From Xenophilus sp. L33 (GTDB taxonomy: Bacteria > Pseudomonadota > Gammaproteobacteria > Burkholderiales > Burkholderiaceae_C), in assembly GCF_009765735.1 (NCBI RefSeq), contig NZ_LMUW01000061.1:265-32728 (forward strand): a stretch of DNA of 32,464 bases, read 5' to 3'. Of the stretch, positions 17,205 to 24,411 are shown piece by piece. How positions within the stretch are numbered: position 1 is the first letter of the stretch; every line of letters starts with the position of its first letter. Below the pieces are notes generated by a model, which made no database searches, was not told where the DNA came from, and saw only the letters and a program-made list of their open reading frames with translations. Both the position numbers and the translations under genes were made by a program.

Positions 17205-17249
17205 ATGCTAGGCAGCCGAGGCGCATCAAGCCAGATAATCCGGCTTATC
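17205..17249. promoter_or_regulatory. LysR-type control region with interleaved dyads
   Basis: The 97-base gap between lysR (+) and the Bug gene (-) holds two overlapping inverted repeats: AAGCC (17228-17232) with GGCTT (17242-17246), and GATAA (17234-17238) with TTATC (17245-17249). GATAAT at 17234-17239 also reads as a good -10 for lysR, which would allow autorepression. On the minus strand TAGCAT (17210-17205) is a possible -10 for the Bug operon, putting the dyads around -40 from its start. A strict T-N11-A box was not found. Confidence 0.5.
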
Positions 17250-17267
17250 CCACTATGAAATCTGCTC

Positions 17268-18167
17268 ATGCCGGCTGAAGACGTCTCCCTGCAGCAGCTG
17301 CGCGCCCTGGCCGCCGTCGCGCAAAGCGGCAGCTTCACCGTGGCCGCCGAGGCGCTGCAGCTCACCCAGCCGGCGATCAGCCACCTGATCAAGCGGCTGG
17401 AGCAGGAGCTCGGCCAGCCGCTGGTGGTGCGCGGCCGCCGCATCCGGCCGACGCCGGCGGGCGAGATGATGCTCGACACCGCCGTGCGCGCCCTGCGGCT
17501 GATCGACGAATCGGTCGAGGCCTGCCGCTCGCGGTCCCAGCTGCGCGAAGGCCGGGTGGTGCTGGCGGTGGCGCACCTGACCGCCGGCGCCCTGCTGCCG
17601 CCGCTGCTCGCGCGCTTCTCCGAACGGCATCCGGGCCTCGCGACCACGCTGATGGACAGCACCGCGGAGCAGATGATCTCGCGCATCCTGTCGCAGGAGG
17701 CCGACCTCGGCTTCGGCTCCGACATCGGCGAGCAGCATTCGGAACTGGCGACCGAGCCGCTCTTCAACGACCGGCTGGCGCTCTTCGTGCGCGACGACCA
17801 CGCGCTGGCCAGGCGCGCCGTGATCGAGGCCCGCCAGCTCGAGGCGCTGCCCTTCATCCACGTCAACCCGGAGGCCAACGTCTGGCGCGCGGTGAGCCGG
17901 CAGCTGGCGAGCGTGGCCAACGTCTATCCGGCGGTGACGCACCACGTGTCGATGCTGTCGACCGCCTTCGGCCTGATCCAGGCCGGCGCCGGCGTCGCGC
18001 TGCTGCCGCGCTATGTCGAGGTGCTGATGCCGGCCAGCCTGCGCGCGCTCAAGGTGACCCGGCCGGTGCTCGACTACCCGGTGGTGGCGGTGCGGCTGGC
18101 CAAGCATCCGCTGTCGCCGGCCGCGCTCGCCTTCCTGGCGATGGCGCGGCAGCACCTCAAGCCCTGA
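17268..18167 (+). CDS. LysR-family transcriptional regulator
   Basis: This 299-residue LTTR has a winged helix-turn-helix at residues ~8-67 (QQLRALAAVAQSGSFTVAAE, then LQLTQPAISHLIKRLE) and a C-terminal effector domain of the periplasmic-binding fold. The position, divergent from the Bug receptor gene and convergent with tctA, makes it the likely local regulator of both the catabolic unit and possibly the transporter. The inducer is unknown but probably the imported solute or a derivative. The ATG at 17268 has a weak ribosome-binding site. Its stop and the tctA stop face each other 4 bases apart, inside a 12-bp palindrome. Confidence 0.92.
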   Translation: MPAEDVSLQQLRALAAVAQSGSFTVAAEALQLTQPAISHLIKRLEQELGQPLVVRGRRIRPTPAGEMMLDTAVRALRLIDESVEACRSRSQLREGRVVLAVAHLTAGALLPPLLARFSERHPGLATTLMDSTAEQMISRILSQEADLGFGSDIGEQHSELATEPLFNDRLALFVRDDHALARRAVIEARQLEALPFIHVNPEANVWRAVSRQLASVANVYPAVTHHVSMLSTAFGLIQAGAGVALLPRYVEVLMPASLRALKVTRPVLDYPVVAVRLAKHPLSPAALAFLAMARQHLKP

Positions 18168-18171
18168 GCGC

Positions 18172-19683
18172 TCAGTCCTCGACGAAGGCTTCCTGCCGCT
18201 TGCTGCGCACCGCCGGCAGCAGCACCGCGACCAGCAGCAGCACCGCCACGAGCAGCAGCCCGGCCGACAGCGGCCGCGACACCAGGACGCCCCATTCGCC
18301 GCGCGACAGCAGCAGCGCGCGGCGCAGGTTCTCTTCCATCATCGGGCCGAGGATGAAGCCCAGCAGCAGCGGCGCCGGCTCGCAGCCCAGCTTGTGGAAG
18401 GCGTAGCCGACGAAGCCGAAGAGGCCGACGATCCAGATGTCGAAGGTGGTGTTGTTGGTCGAATAGACGCCGATGGCGCAGAACAGCACGATCGACGGGA
18501 ACAGGTAGCGGTAGGGCACCGACAGCAGCTTGATCCAGACGCCGATCATCGGCAGGTTGAGGATCACCAGCATCGCGTTGCCGATCCACATCGAGGCGAT
18601 CAGGCCCCAGAACAGTTCCGGGTTGCCGGTCATGACCTGCGGGCCGGGCTGGATGTTGTGGATCGTCATGGCGCCGACCATCAGCGCCATCACCGCGTTG
18701 GACGGGATGCCGAGCGTCAGCAGCGGAATGAAGGAGGTCTGCGCGCCGGCGTTGTTGGCCGCCTCGGGCGAGGCGACGCCGCGGATGTTGCCCTGGCCGA
18801 AGGGCACTTCGCCGGGCTGCAGGCGGGTCTTCTTCTCGAGCGTGTAGGCCGCGAAGGAGGCCAGCAGCGCGCCGCCGCCGGGCAGGATGCCGAGCGCCGA
18901 GCCGAGCGCGGTGCCGCGCAGCACCGCCGGCGTCATGCGCTTCAGATCCTGCTTCGTCGGCATCAGGCCGGAGACGCGGGCGGTGAAGACCTCGCGCTCC
19001 TCGTGCGGCCGCGACAGGTTGGCGATGATCTCGCCGTAGCCGAAGACGCCCATCGCGATGGCGACGAAGCCGATGCCGTCGCTCAGCTCCGGCAGCTCGA
19101 AGGCATAGCGCTGCACGCCCGAATTCACGTCGGTGCCGACCAGGCCGAGCAGGAGCCCGAGCAGGATCATCGCGATCGCCTTGAGGAGCGAGCCGGAGGC
19201 CAGCACCACCGCGCCGATCAGCCCCAGCACCATCAGCGAGAAGTATTCGGCCGGCCCGAACTGGAAGGCCAGCTCGGTCAGCGGCGGTGCGAAGGCCGCG
19301 AGGATCAGCGTGCCGACGCAGCCGGCGAAGAAGGAGCCGAGCCCTGCCGCCGCCAGCGCCGGCCCGGCCCGGCCGCGCCGGGCCATCTGGTAGCCGTCGA
19401 TCACGGTCACCACCGAGGACGACTCGCCCGGCAGGTTGACCAGGATCGCGGTGGTCGAGCCGCCGTACTGGGCGCCGTAGTAGATGCCGGCCATCATGAT
19501 CAGCGCCGACACCGGCGGCAGCGCGTAGGTGGCCGGCAGCAGCATCGCGATGGTGGCCACCGGCCCGATGCCCGGCAGCACGCCGACCAGCGTGCCGAGG
19601 ACGCAGCCGACGAGGCAATACAGCAGGTTGATGCCCGTGAAGGCGACGCCGAAGCCGAGCGCGAGGTTGTCGAAGAGTTCCAT
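18172..19683 (-). CDS. tctA: TTT transporter large membrane subunit
   Basis: TctA is the 12-helix transport subunit of tripartite tricarboxylate transporters, driven by an ion gradient. The 503-residue protein begins MELFDNLALGFGVAF and carries the family signatures GVLPGIGPVATIAMLLP (residues ~39-55), GIYYGAQYGGSTTAILVNLPGE, and the repeat-related ALGSALGILPGGGALLASFAAY. The start at 19683 follows GAGGAGCACGCC. It lies 10 bases after tctB. The receptor (tctC-type) gene is not in the same operon but about 1 kb further on, beyond lysR. The name follows the family; the substrate need not be a tricarboxylate. Confidence 0.93.
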   Translation of the reverse strand: MELFDNLALGFGVAFTGINLLYCLVGCVLGTLVGVLPGIGPVATIAMLLPATYALPPVSALIMMAGIYYGAQYGGSTTAILVNLPGESSSVVTVIDGYQMARRGRAGPALAAAGLGSFFAGCVGTLILAAFAPPLTELAFQFGPAEYFSLMVLGLIGAVVLASGSLLKAIAMILLGLLLGLVGTDVNSGVQRYAFELPELSDGIGFVAIAMGVFGYGEIIANLSRPHEEREVFTARVSGLMPTKQDLKRMTPAVLRGTALGSALGILPGGGALLASFAAYTLEKKTRLQPGEVPFGQGNIRGVASPEAANNAGAQTSFIPLLTLGIPSNAVMALMVGAMTIHNIQPGPQVMTGNPELFWGLIASMWIGNAMLVILNLPMIGVWIKLLSVPYRYLFPSIVLFCAIGVYSTNNTTFDIWIVGLFGFVGYAFHKLGCEPAPLLLGFILGPMMEENLRRALLLSRGEWGVLVSRPLSAGLLLVAVLLLVAVLLPAVRSKRQEAFVED

Positions 19684-19693
19684 GGCGTGCTCC

Positions 19694-20191
19694 TCAGCCG
19701 GCGATGAAGGTGGGCCAGGCCGGGATCTGCAGCTCGAGCGCCCAGATGAAGGCCACGTAGCTGCCGGCGGCCAGCGCGGTCGCCAGCAGGAAGACCCGGC
19801 GCGCATCGAATTCGCGGCCGGCCAGGCTGGCAATGAAGGTCAGCGCGTAGATGGCGACGATCATGCCCATCGGCGGCAGGCCGATGCTCGGCAGGCCGCC
19901 GATCAGCACGCCGAAGACCAGGTTGGCCCCCAGGATGAAGACGATCGGCCGCCAGGCCCAGCGGCCGATGCGCCCTTCCGGCTCGGGCGCCTGGCCGCAC
20001 AGGCTCACCCCGGTCGCCAGGATCGCCAGGCCGATCACCGCCATGACGATGCCCAGCAGCAGCGGGAAGTAGCCCGGCCCCATGCGGGCGGCGCTGCCGA
20101 CCTTGTAGTCGACCGCGCCGAAGGCGAAGGCGCCTCCGACGACGGCGAACATCAGGCCCGCGTAGAAGTCCTTCTGGTTCTTGATGCGCAC
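19694..20191 (-). CDS. tctB: TTT transporter small membrane subunit
   Basis: TctB is the small four-helix subunit of the tripartite tricarboxylate transporter; it is poorly conserved but its position before tctA is diagnostic. The 165-residue protein starts with a GTG at 20191 giving MRIKNQKDFYAGLMF, the usual family N-terminus, exactly 7 bases after AGGAG. A TTG two codons earlier is too close to that site. GYFPLLLGIVMAVIGLAI and the glycine/proline-rich loop GGLPSIGLPPMGM are visible. No clear promoter is seen in the 103-base gap to the upstream ATPase gene. Confidence 0.9.
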   Translation of the reverse strand: MRIKNQKDFYAGLMFAVVGGAFAFGAVDYKVGSAARMGPGYFPLLLGIVMAVIGLAILATGVSLCGQAPEPEGRIGRWAWRPIVFILGANLVFGVLIGGLPSIGLPPMGMIVAIYALTFIASLAGREFDARRVFLLATALAAGSYVAFIWALELQIPAWPTFIAG

Positions 20192-20294
20192 GAACAATCT
20201 CCTCCGTTGAACACGGGGGCGATTGTCTGGTCAGCTTCCGGTCAGGTCCATGTGGATTCCGCGTACCGGCGCGGCAGGGTATTCCCCGAAGCGG

Positions 20295-22085
20295 TCACTC
20301 CAGGGGCGGCGTCGCGGCCAGCACCTCGTCGACGGTGGTGAGGCCTTCGGCCACCCTGAGCGCACCGGCCAGGCGCAGCGGCCGCATGCCGTCGACCACG
20401 GCCTGGCGCCGCAGCACGCCGATGTTCGGCTCCTTGGTGACCTGCACCTTGAAGGGCTCGCTGATGCTCAGCAGTTCGTAGAGGCCCATGCGGCCCATGT
20501 AGCCCGTCATGCGGCAGTCGACGCAGCCGACCGGCTTGTAGGCCCGCACGGTGCCGTTGATCTGCCAGGGCGCGACCAGCTCGGCCAGCTTCTCGCGCGT
20601 GACGGATTCGTCGGGCTCCTTGCAGTTCAGGCACAGGGTACGCACCAGGCGCTGCGCCAGCACGCCCAGCATCACCGCGTTGATGAGGTAGGACGGCACG
20701 CCCAGCTCCATCAACCGGGTGATCGCGCTCGGCGCATCGTTGGTGTGCAGCGTGCTGAAGACCAGGTGACCGGTGAGCGCCGCCTGCACCGCCATCTCGG
20801 CGGTCGCGAGGTCGCGGATTTCGCCGACCATGATGATGTCCGGGTCCTGCCGCATCAGCGCCCGGAGGCCTTCGGTGAAGCCGAAATCCAGCTGCGGCTG
20901 CACCTGGGTCTGGTTGAACGAGGGCTCGATCATCTCGATCGGGTCTTCGACGGTGCTGACGTTGACCTCTTCGGTGGCGACCCGCTTGAGGGTCGAGTAG
21001 AGCGTGGTGGTCTTGCCCGAGCCGGTCGGGCCGGTCACCAGGATGATGCCGTGCGGCCGGGTCACCAGCTTCTCCCAGCGCTCGGCGTCGTGCTGCGCGA
21101 AGCCGAGGGCGTCGAGGTCCTTGACCGCGGTGTCGGGGTCGAAGATCCGCATGACCATCTTCTCGCCGAAGGCGGTCGGCAGCGTCGACAGCCGCATCTC
21201 GACCTCGTCGCCGCGCAGGTTGCGGGTCTTGATGCGGCCGTCCAGCGGCCGGCGCTTCTCGACCACGTCCATGCGGCCGAGCAGCTTGATGCGCGAGACC
21301 ATGGCGTTCATCACGCCCATCGGCATCTGGTAGGCCGGATGCAGCACGCCGTCGATGCGAAAGCGGATCATCCCCTGGTCGCGCCGCGGCTCCAGGTGGA
21401 TGTCGCTGGCGCGCTGGTCGAAGGCGTACTGCCAGAGCCAGTCGACCACCTGCACCACGCTCTGGTCGTTGGCGTCCAGGTGCTTGCTCTTGCCCAGCTC
21501 GACCAGCTGCTCGAAGCTGGCGCCGCTGGTGCTGCCGCCCGACTTCTGCGCCGCCCGCACCGACTTGGCCAGGGCGAAGAACTCGGCCGTGTAGCGCTGG
21601 ATGTCGCTCGGGTTAGCGACCACGCGGCGCACCGCCCGGCGCGCCTGGCGCTCGACCTCGGCGATCCAGTCGGTCAGGAAGGGCTCGGCTGTGGCGACCA
21701 CCACCTCGGTCGGCGTGACCTGCACCGGCAGCACCTTGTGGCGCTCGGCGTAGGCGGCGCTCATGGTGTCGGCGACCTTGCCGACGTCCACCTTGAGCGG
21801 ATCGATGCGCAGGTAGGCGAGGCCGGCGCGGCCGGCCAGCCATTGGGTGAGCATCTCGAGGTCGAGCGGCTTGCCGTCGCGCTCGCGGGTCATCGCGACG
21901 TTGGCCAGCCGCACCAGCGGCGCCTGCCGGCTCTCGGCCTGCGCGCAGCGCGCCAGCGTGCGCTTGGCCTCGACCGGCGAGATGACGCCGTCCTTGGCCA
22001 GCCATTCGATCAGGCTCTTCAGCGCCAGCGGGCCTTCGTGGCGCGGCGTGGCTGCAGGGACGGCATTGGCGGGGACGGCGCTCAT
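20295..22085 (-). CDS. GspE/PilB-family secretion ATPase (orphan)
   Basis: This 596-residue protein is a type II secretion/type IV pilus assembly ATPase homologue. After an N-terminal GspE-N-like region (about 20-170), the core shows Walker A GPTGSGKTTT with Lys358, an Asp box (TVEDPIE), Walker B (DPDIIMVGEIRD), a His box (TGHLVFSTLHTNDA) and two CxxC pairs (LCLNC, GCVDC) of the zinc-binding subdomain. No other pilus or secretion gene is in the window. Its ATG overlaps the stop of the spermidine-synthase-like gene by 4 bases (ATGA), so the two are co-translated. It may power a pilus encoded elsewhere or a separate process. Confidence 0.92.
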   Translation of the reverse strand: MSAVPANAVPAATPRHEGPLALKSLIEWLAKDGVISPVEAKRTLARCAQAESRQAPLVRLANVAMTRERDGKPLDLEMLTQWLAGRAGLAYLRIDPLKVDVGKVADTMSAAYAERHKVLPVQVTPTEVVVATAEPFLTDWIAEVERQARRAVRRVVANPSDIQRYTAEFFALAKSVRAAQKSGGSTSGASFEQLVELGKSKHLDANDQSVVQVVDWLWQYAFDQRASDIHLEPRRDQGMIRFRIDGVLHPAYQMPMGVMNAMVSRIKLLGRMDVVEKRRPLDGRIKTRNLRGDEVEMRLSTLPTAFGEKMVMRIFDPDTAVKDLDALGFAQHDAERWEKLVTRPHGIILVTGPTGSGKTTTLYSTLKRVATEEVNVSTVEDPIEMIEPSFNQTQVQPQLDFGFTEGLRALMRQDPDIIMVGEIRDLATAEMAVQAALTGHLVFSTLHTNDAPSAITRLMELGVPSYLINAVMLGVLAQRLVRTLCLNCKEPDESVTREKLAELVAPWQINGTVRAYKPVGCVDCRMTGYMGRMGLYELLSISEPFKVQVTKEPNIGVLRRQAVVDGMRPLRLAGALRVAEGLTTVDEVLAATPPLE

Positions 22086-22837
22086 GGATCGGTGCGGCTG
22101 TGCGGTTTGAAGACCCGCAGCCACTTCGGCGCGGGAAGGCCCCAGCGAGTCTGGATGCTTTGGGCACGGTCGGCAAGTTCGGGCCGCCTGGGGCGGCTGG
22201 CGGTGCGCTGGGCCAGCACCACCGTGTTGCCTTCGCGCGTCGGCTTGAAGGCCCAGACGGCATCGCCGCCGAAGGCGGCGGCGATCTTCTCGAGGCTGCG
22301 CTCGTAGCTGGACGAGCGGCCGAAGAGGTTGACCGTCATGCAGCCGTCCTCGGTCAGGAGCGCGCGGCAGTCGGCGTAGAAGTCCTGGCTGTCGAGCACC
22401 GGCGCGGCCGCTTCATGGTCGTAGAGGTCGACCTGCAGCGCGTCGACCGTGCCCGCCCACTTCGGCTTGCGGATCTCGACGGCGGCGTCGGCCACCACGA
22501 TCTCCAGCCGGGCGTCGTCGGCCGGGAGCTTGAACCAGCCGCGGCAGGCGGACACCACCTGCGGGTTCAGCTCGACCGCGGTGGTCTTCATGCGCAGGGT
22601 CTTGCGGCAGAACTTGGTCAGGGTGGCGGCACCGAGGCCGAGTTGCATCGCGTGCCGCTTGGCGACGCTCGCCGGATCGACGAACAGCAGCCACGCCATC
22701 ATGCGCTGGACATATTCGAGCTCGATCTCGAAGGGCGCGTCGAGCTTCATCGAGCCCTGGATCCATTCGGTGCCGAGGTGCAGGTAGCGCACGTCGCCCC
22801 AATCGGAAAAATTGACTTCGGGCAGGGAGACTTTCAT
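22082..22837 (-). CDS. Spermidine-synthase-like methyltransferase-fold protein
   Basis: This 251-residue protein has the Rossmann core of the spermidine synthase family but not its full signature. The nucleotide loop reads QLGLGAATLTKFC instead of GGGDGG. The paired aspartates of the active site are kept as VDLYD (VDSSD in SpeE), followed by DSQDFYADCRALLTEDG. A conserved AVELNP is the acidic residue that binds ribose hydroxyls. The polyamine-specific N-terminal beta domain is reduced. Polyamine synthesis is therefore uncertain; methyl transfer is an alternative. It starts at ATG 22837, with weak SD, and overlaps the downstream ATPase gene by 4 bases. Confidence 0.8.
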   Translation of the reverse strand: MKVSLPEVNFSDWGDVRYLHLGTEWIQGSMKLDAPFEIELEYVQRMMAWLLFVDPASVAKRHAMQLGLGAATLTKFCRKTLRMKTTAVELNPQVVSACRGWFKLPADDARLEIVVADAAVEIRKPKWAGTVDALQVDLYDHEAAAPVLDSQDFYADCRALLTEDGCMTVNLFGRSSSYERSLEKIAAAFGGDAVWAFKPTREGNTVVLAQRTASRPRRPELADRAQSIQTRWGLPAPKWLRVFKPHSRTDP

Positions 22838-22913
22838 GCGGCCGATTCTGGCCGGAAAGCGCCCGGCCGCCGGCGCGGCGGCGGCGCCGGCCACGGAGCG
22901 AACCGGCCCGGAC

Positions 22914-22941
22914 GTAAAAAAACCCGCCTTTCAGCGGGTTT
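22914..22941 (-). terminator. Rho-independent terminator of the 121-aa protein gene
   Basis: On the minus strand the hairpin is AAACCCGC (22941-22934) / GCGGGTTT (22927-22920) with a six-base loop, followed by a run of T to about 22916. It lies 33 bases after the stop of the small secreted-protein gene and separates it from the spermidine-synthase-like gene. Confidence 0.9.
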
Positions 22942-22973
22942 CCGTCAGTGCGTGCGAAGGCGCGAGCAGGCGC

Positions 22974-23339
22974 TCAGGGCTTCGGGGTGCTGCCGTTGTC
23001 CGGTGCCGGCGGCAGCTTCGAGCCGATCTTCTCGCCCACGTGGCGGGTGCCGGTGGCGGCCGCGTCGGCGCCCTTGTCGATCGCGTTGCCGGTGGCGTCG
23101 GCGGCGTGCTCGGTGGCCTTGGCCGCCTTCTTGGTGTAGTGCTTGGTGCCGTTCCAGGCCTTCTTGGTCGTGTGCTTGGTCGCGTCCCAGGCCTTGGTGG
23201 CGCCGCCTTCGACCTTCTCGGTGGTGGTCGGTGCGGCCGGGGCTGCCGGCGCGGTGGTCTGGGCGGCAGCCGACAGGCTGACGCAAGCGAAAGCCACGGC
23301 GGCGAGTGCCGGCAGGGTGCGAGCGATGGATTTGTTCAT
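22974..23339 (-). CDS. Secreted Lys/Thr/Ala-rich helical-repeat protein
   Basis: This 121-residue protein is not a family I can name. Residues 1-24 are a Sec signal peptide (MNKSIARTLPALAAVAFA, ending SAAAQ), so it is probably periplasmic. After a Pro/Ala/Thr linker comes a helical, highly charged stretch with an approximate 12-residue repeat: KAWDATKHTTKK then KAWNGTKHYTKK, followed by looser AAKATEHAADAT and NAIDKGADAAAT units. It ends in a Pro/Gly-rich tail. The pattern of Ala/Thr/Lys at heptad-like or 11-mer spacing resembles LEA group 3 or apolipoprotein-like amphipathic helices. AGGAG sits 7 bases before the ATG, and a terminator follows, so it is an independent transcript. Confidence 0.8.
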   Translation of the reverse strand: MNKSIARTLPALAAVAFACVSLSAAAQTTAPAAPAAPTTTEKVEGGATKAWDATKHTTKKAWNGTKHYTKKAAKATEHAADATGNAIDKGADAAATGTRHVGEKIGSKLPPAPDNGSTPKP

Positions 23340-23390
23340 TGGAGAGCTCCTAGGGATGGTTGGCGTGACTTGCTTGCCACTCGGATGCAA

Positions 23391-23420
23391 CGATTACACA
23401 GGTGCCGAGGATGACACCAA
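23391..23420 (-). promoter_or_regulatory. Candidate sigma70-type promoter of the 121-aa gene
   Basis: Reading leftwards, TTGGTG (23420-23415), an 18-base spacer and TAATCG (23396-23391, preceded by TG as in an extended -10) form a plausible promoter. It would give a leader of about 45 bases to the ATG at 23339. The flank is AT-rich for this genome, and an inverted repeat GATAT-N9-ATATC lies at 23427-23445 just upstream. Confidence 0.3.
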
Positions 23421-23463
23421 AAAACAGATATTCGCCAACGATATCGGAATACGGGCACTTGGC

Positions 23464-24324
23464 CTACGCACGCTTCGGGCGTCCGGCTGACAAGTCGATC
23501 AACCCGGAAAGCCCAGGCAGGGCCGAAATCGCGTTGGCCGTCGTGGCCGCGGCCAGTGCCTCCCGCCCGATGCCCCGAAGCCCGGCCAGCACCTCGGCGA
23601 TGCGCGGCAGCTGGGCCGGATCGTTGCGTCCCTGCGGCTGGCCGGCGGCCCGCTCGGCCTGCGTGCGGTAGATCCACTGGGGCTGGATGTCGGGCGAATC
23701 GGTCTCCAGCACCAGCGCCTCCAGCGGCAGTTCGGCTGCCAGCCGGCGCAGCTGCAGCGCCCGCTCGAAGGTCAGCGCGCCGCCGAAGCCGAGCTTGAGG
23801 CCGAGCTCGAGACAGGCCGTGGCCTGCTGCGCGCTGCCGTTAAAGGCGTGGGCGATGCCGTGCCAGGCCTGGCCGGGCGCCGCCTGCCGCAGTTGACCCA
23901 GCACCCGGTCGACCGTGCGCCGCACGTGGAGGATGACCGGCAGCCGGTGCTTGCGCGCCAGCTTCAGCTGGGCCTGGAAGAAGTGCAGCTGTCGCGCCAT
24001 GTCCAGACCCTCGACGAAACCGTCCAGGCCGATCTCGCCGACCGCCACCAGCCGCGGGTCGTCGCGCAGTCGGGTCAGGGCCTCGTCGAGCAGCGCCAGG
24101 TCGTCGTCGCGGGCGGCGCCGGTGCACAGCGGATGGATGCCCAGCGCATAGGCATCGCCCTGCCGATGGGCCAGCTCGCGCACCCGTTCGAAGTTGCCCG
24201 CGTCGACCGCTGGGATCACGCACAGGACCACGTCGCGCTGCCGTGCGAGTGCCCGGATTTCGGGCATCTCCGCCCCGAATTCGGGCGCGTCGAGATGGCA
24301 GTGGGTGTCGACGAAAGCGGCCAT
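23464..24324 (-). CDS. TatD-family metal-dependent deoxyribonuclease
   Basis: This 286-residue amidohydrolase-fold protein has the TatD metal ligands in order: DTHCHLD near the N-terminus (HxH), AVGEIGLDGF (Glu), PVILHVRR (His), IAHAFNGS (His) and LETDSPDIQP (Asp). TatD enzymes act as 3'-5' exonucleases and DNA-repair or degradation factors in the cytoplasm. It starts MAAFVDTHCH at 24324; an ATG ten codons earlier is possible. It is divergent from the trypsin-like protease gene across 87 bases. Its last ~30 residues (SGLIDLSAGRPKRA) are unremarkable. Confidence 0.93.
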   Translation of the reverse strand: MAAFVDTHCHLDAPEFGAEMPEIRALARQRDVVLCVIPAVDAGNFERVRELAHRQGDAYALGIHPLCTGAARDDDLALLDEALTRLRDDPRLVAVGEIGLDGFVEGLDMARQLHFFQAQLKLARKHRLPVILHVRRTVDRVLGQLRQAAPGQAWHGIAHAFNGSAQQATACLELGLKLGFGGALTFERALQLRRLAAELPLEALVLETDSPDIQPQWIYRTQAERAAGQPQGRNDPAQLPRIAEVLAGLRGIGREALAAATTANAISALPGLSGLIDLSAGRPKRA

Positions 24325-24411
24325 GCATCGATGATGCCCGAACGGATGCATGGCAGCAGAAAGCGTGCTACCGTGAATACTTCCAAGCGACTTTCTTGTC
24401 GGAGGTGCGCC

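Noticed and set aside
117..17230. The 13-base string GAGGCGCATCAAG occurs at 117-129 and 17218-17230
   Set aside because: Several exact 13-base repeats are expected by chance in 32 kb. The two copies sit in different settings (the second lacks the TTGA arm), so it is not a shared operator.
17255..17278. Seven-codon frame MKSAHAG overlapping the lysR start
   Set aside because: No ribosome-binding site and no attenuator-like structure; too short to separate from chance.
16196..17920. N-terminal extension of the Bug receptor across the promoter region and lysR
   Set aside because: The signal peptide starts at ATG 17170 and the extension is antisense to the regulator gene, so the longer frame is spurious.
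20259..20274. Hairpin CCGCG / CGCGG between the GspE-like gene and tctB
   Set aside because: Only five base pairs, no T run, and GC palindromes of this size are common here; not called a terminator.
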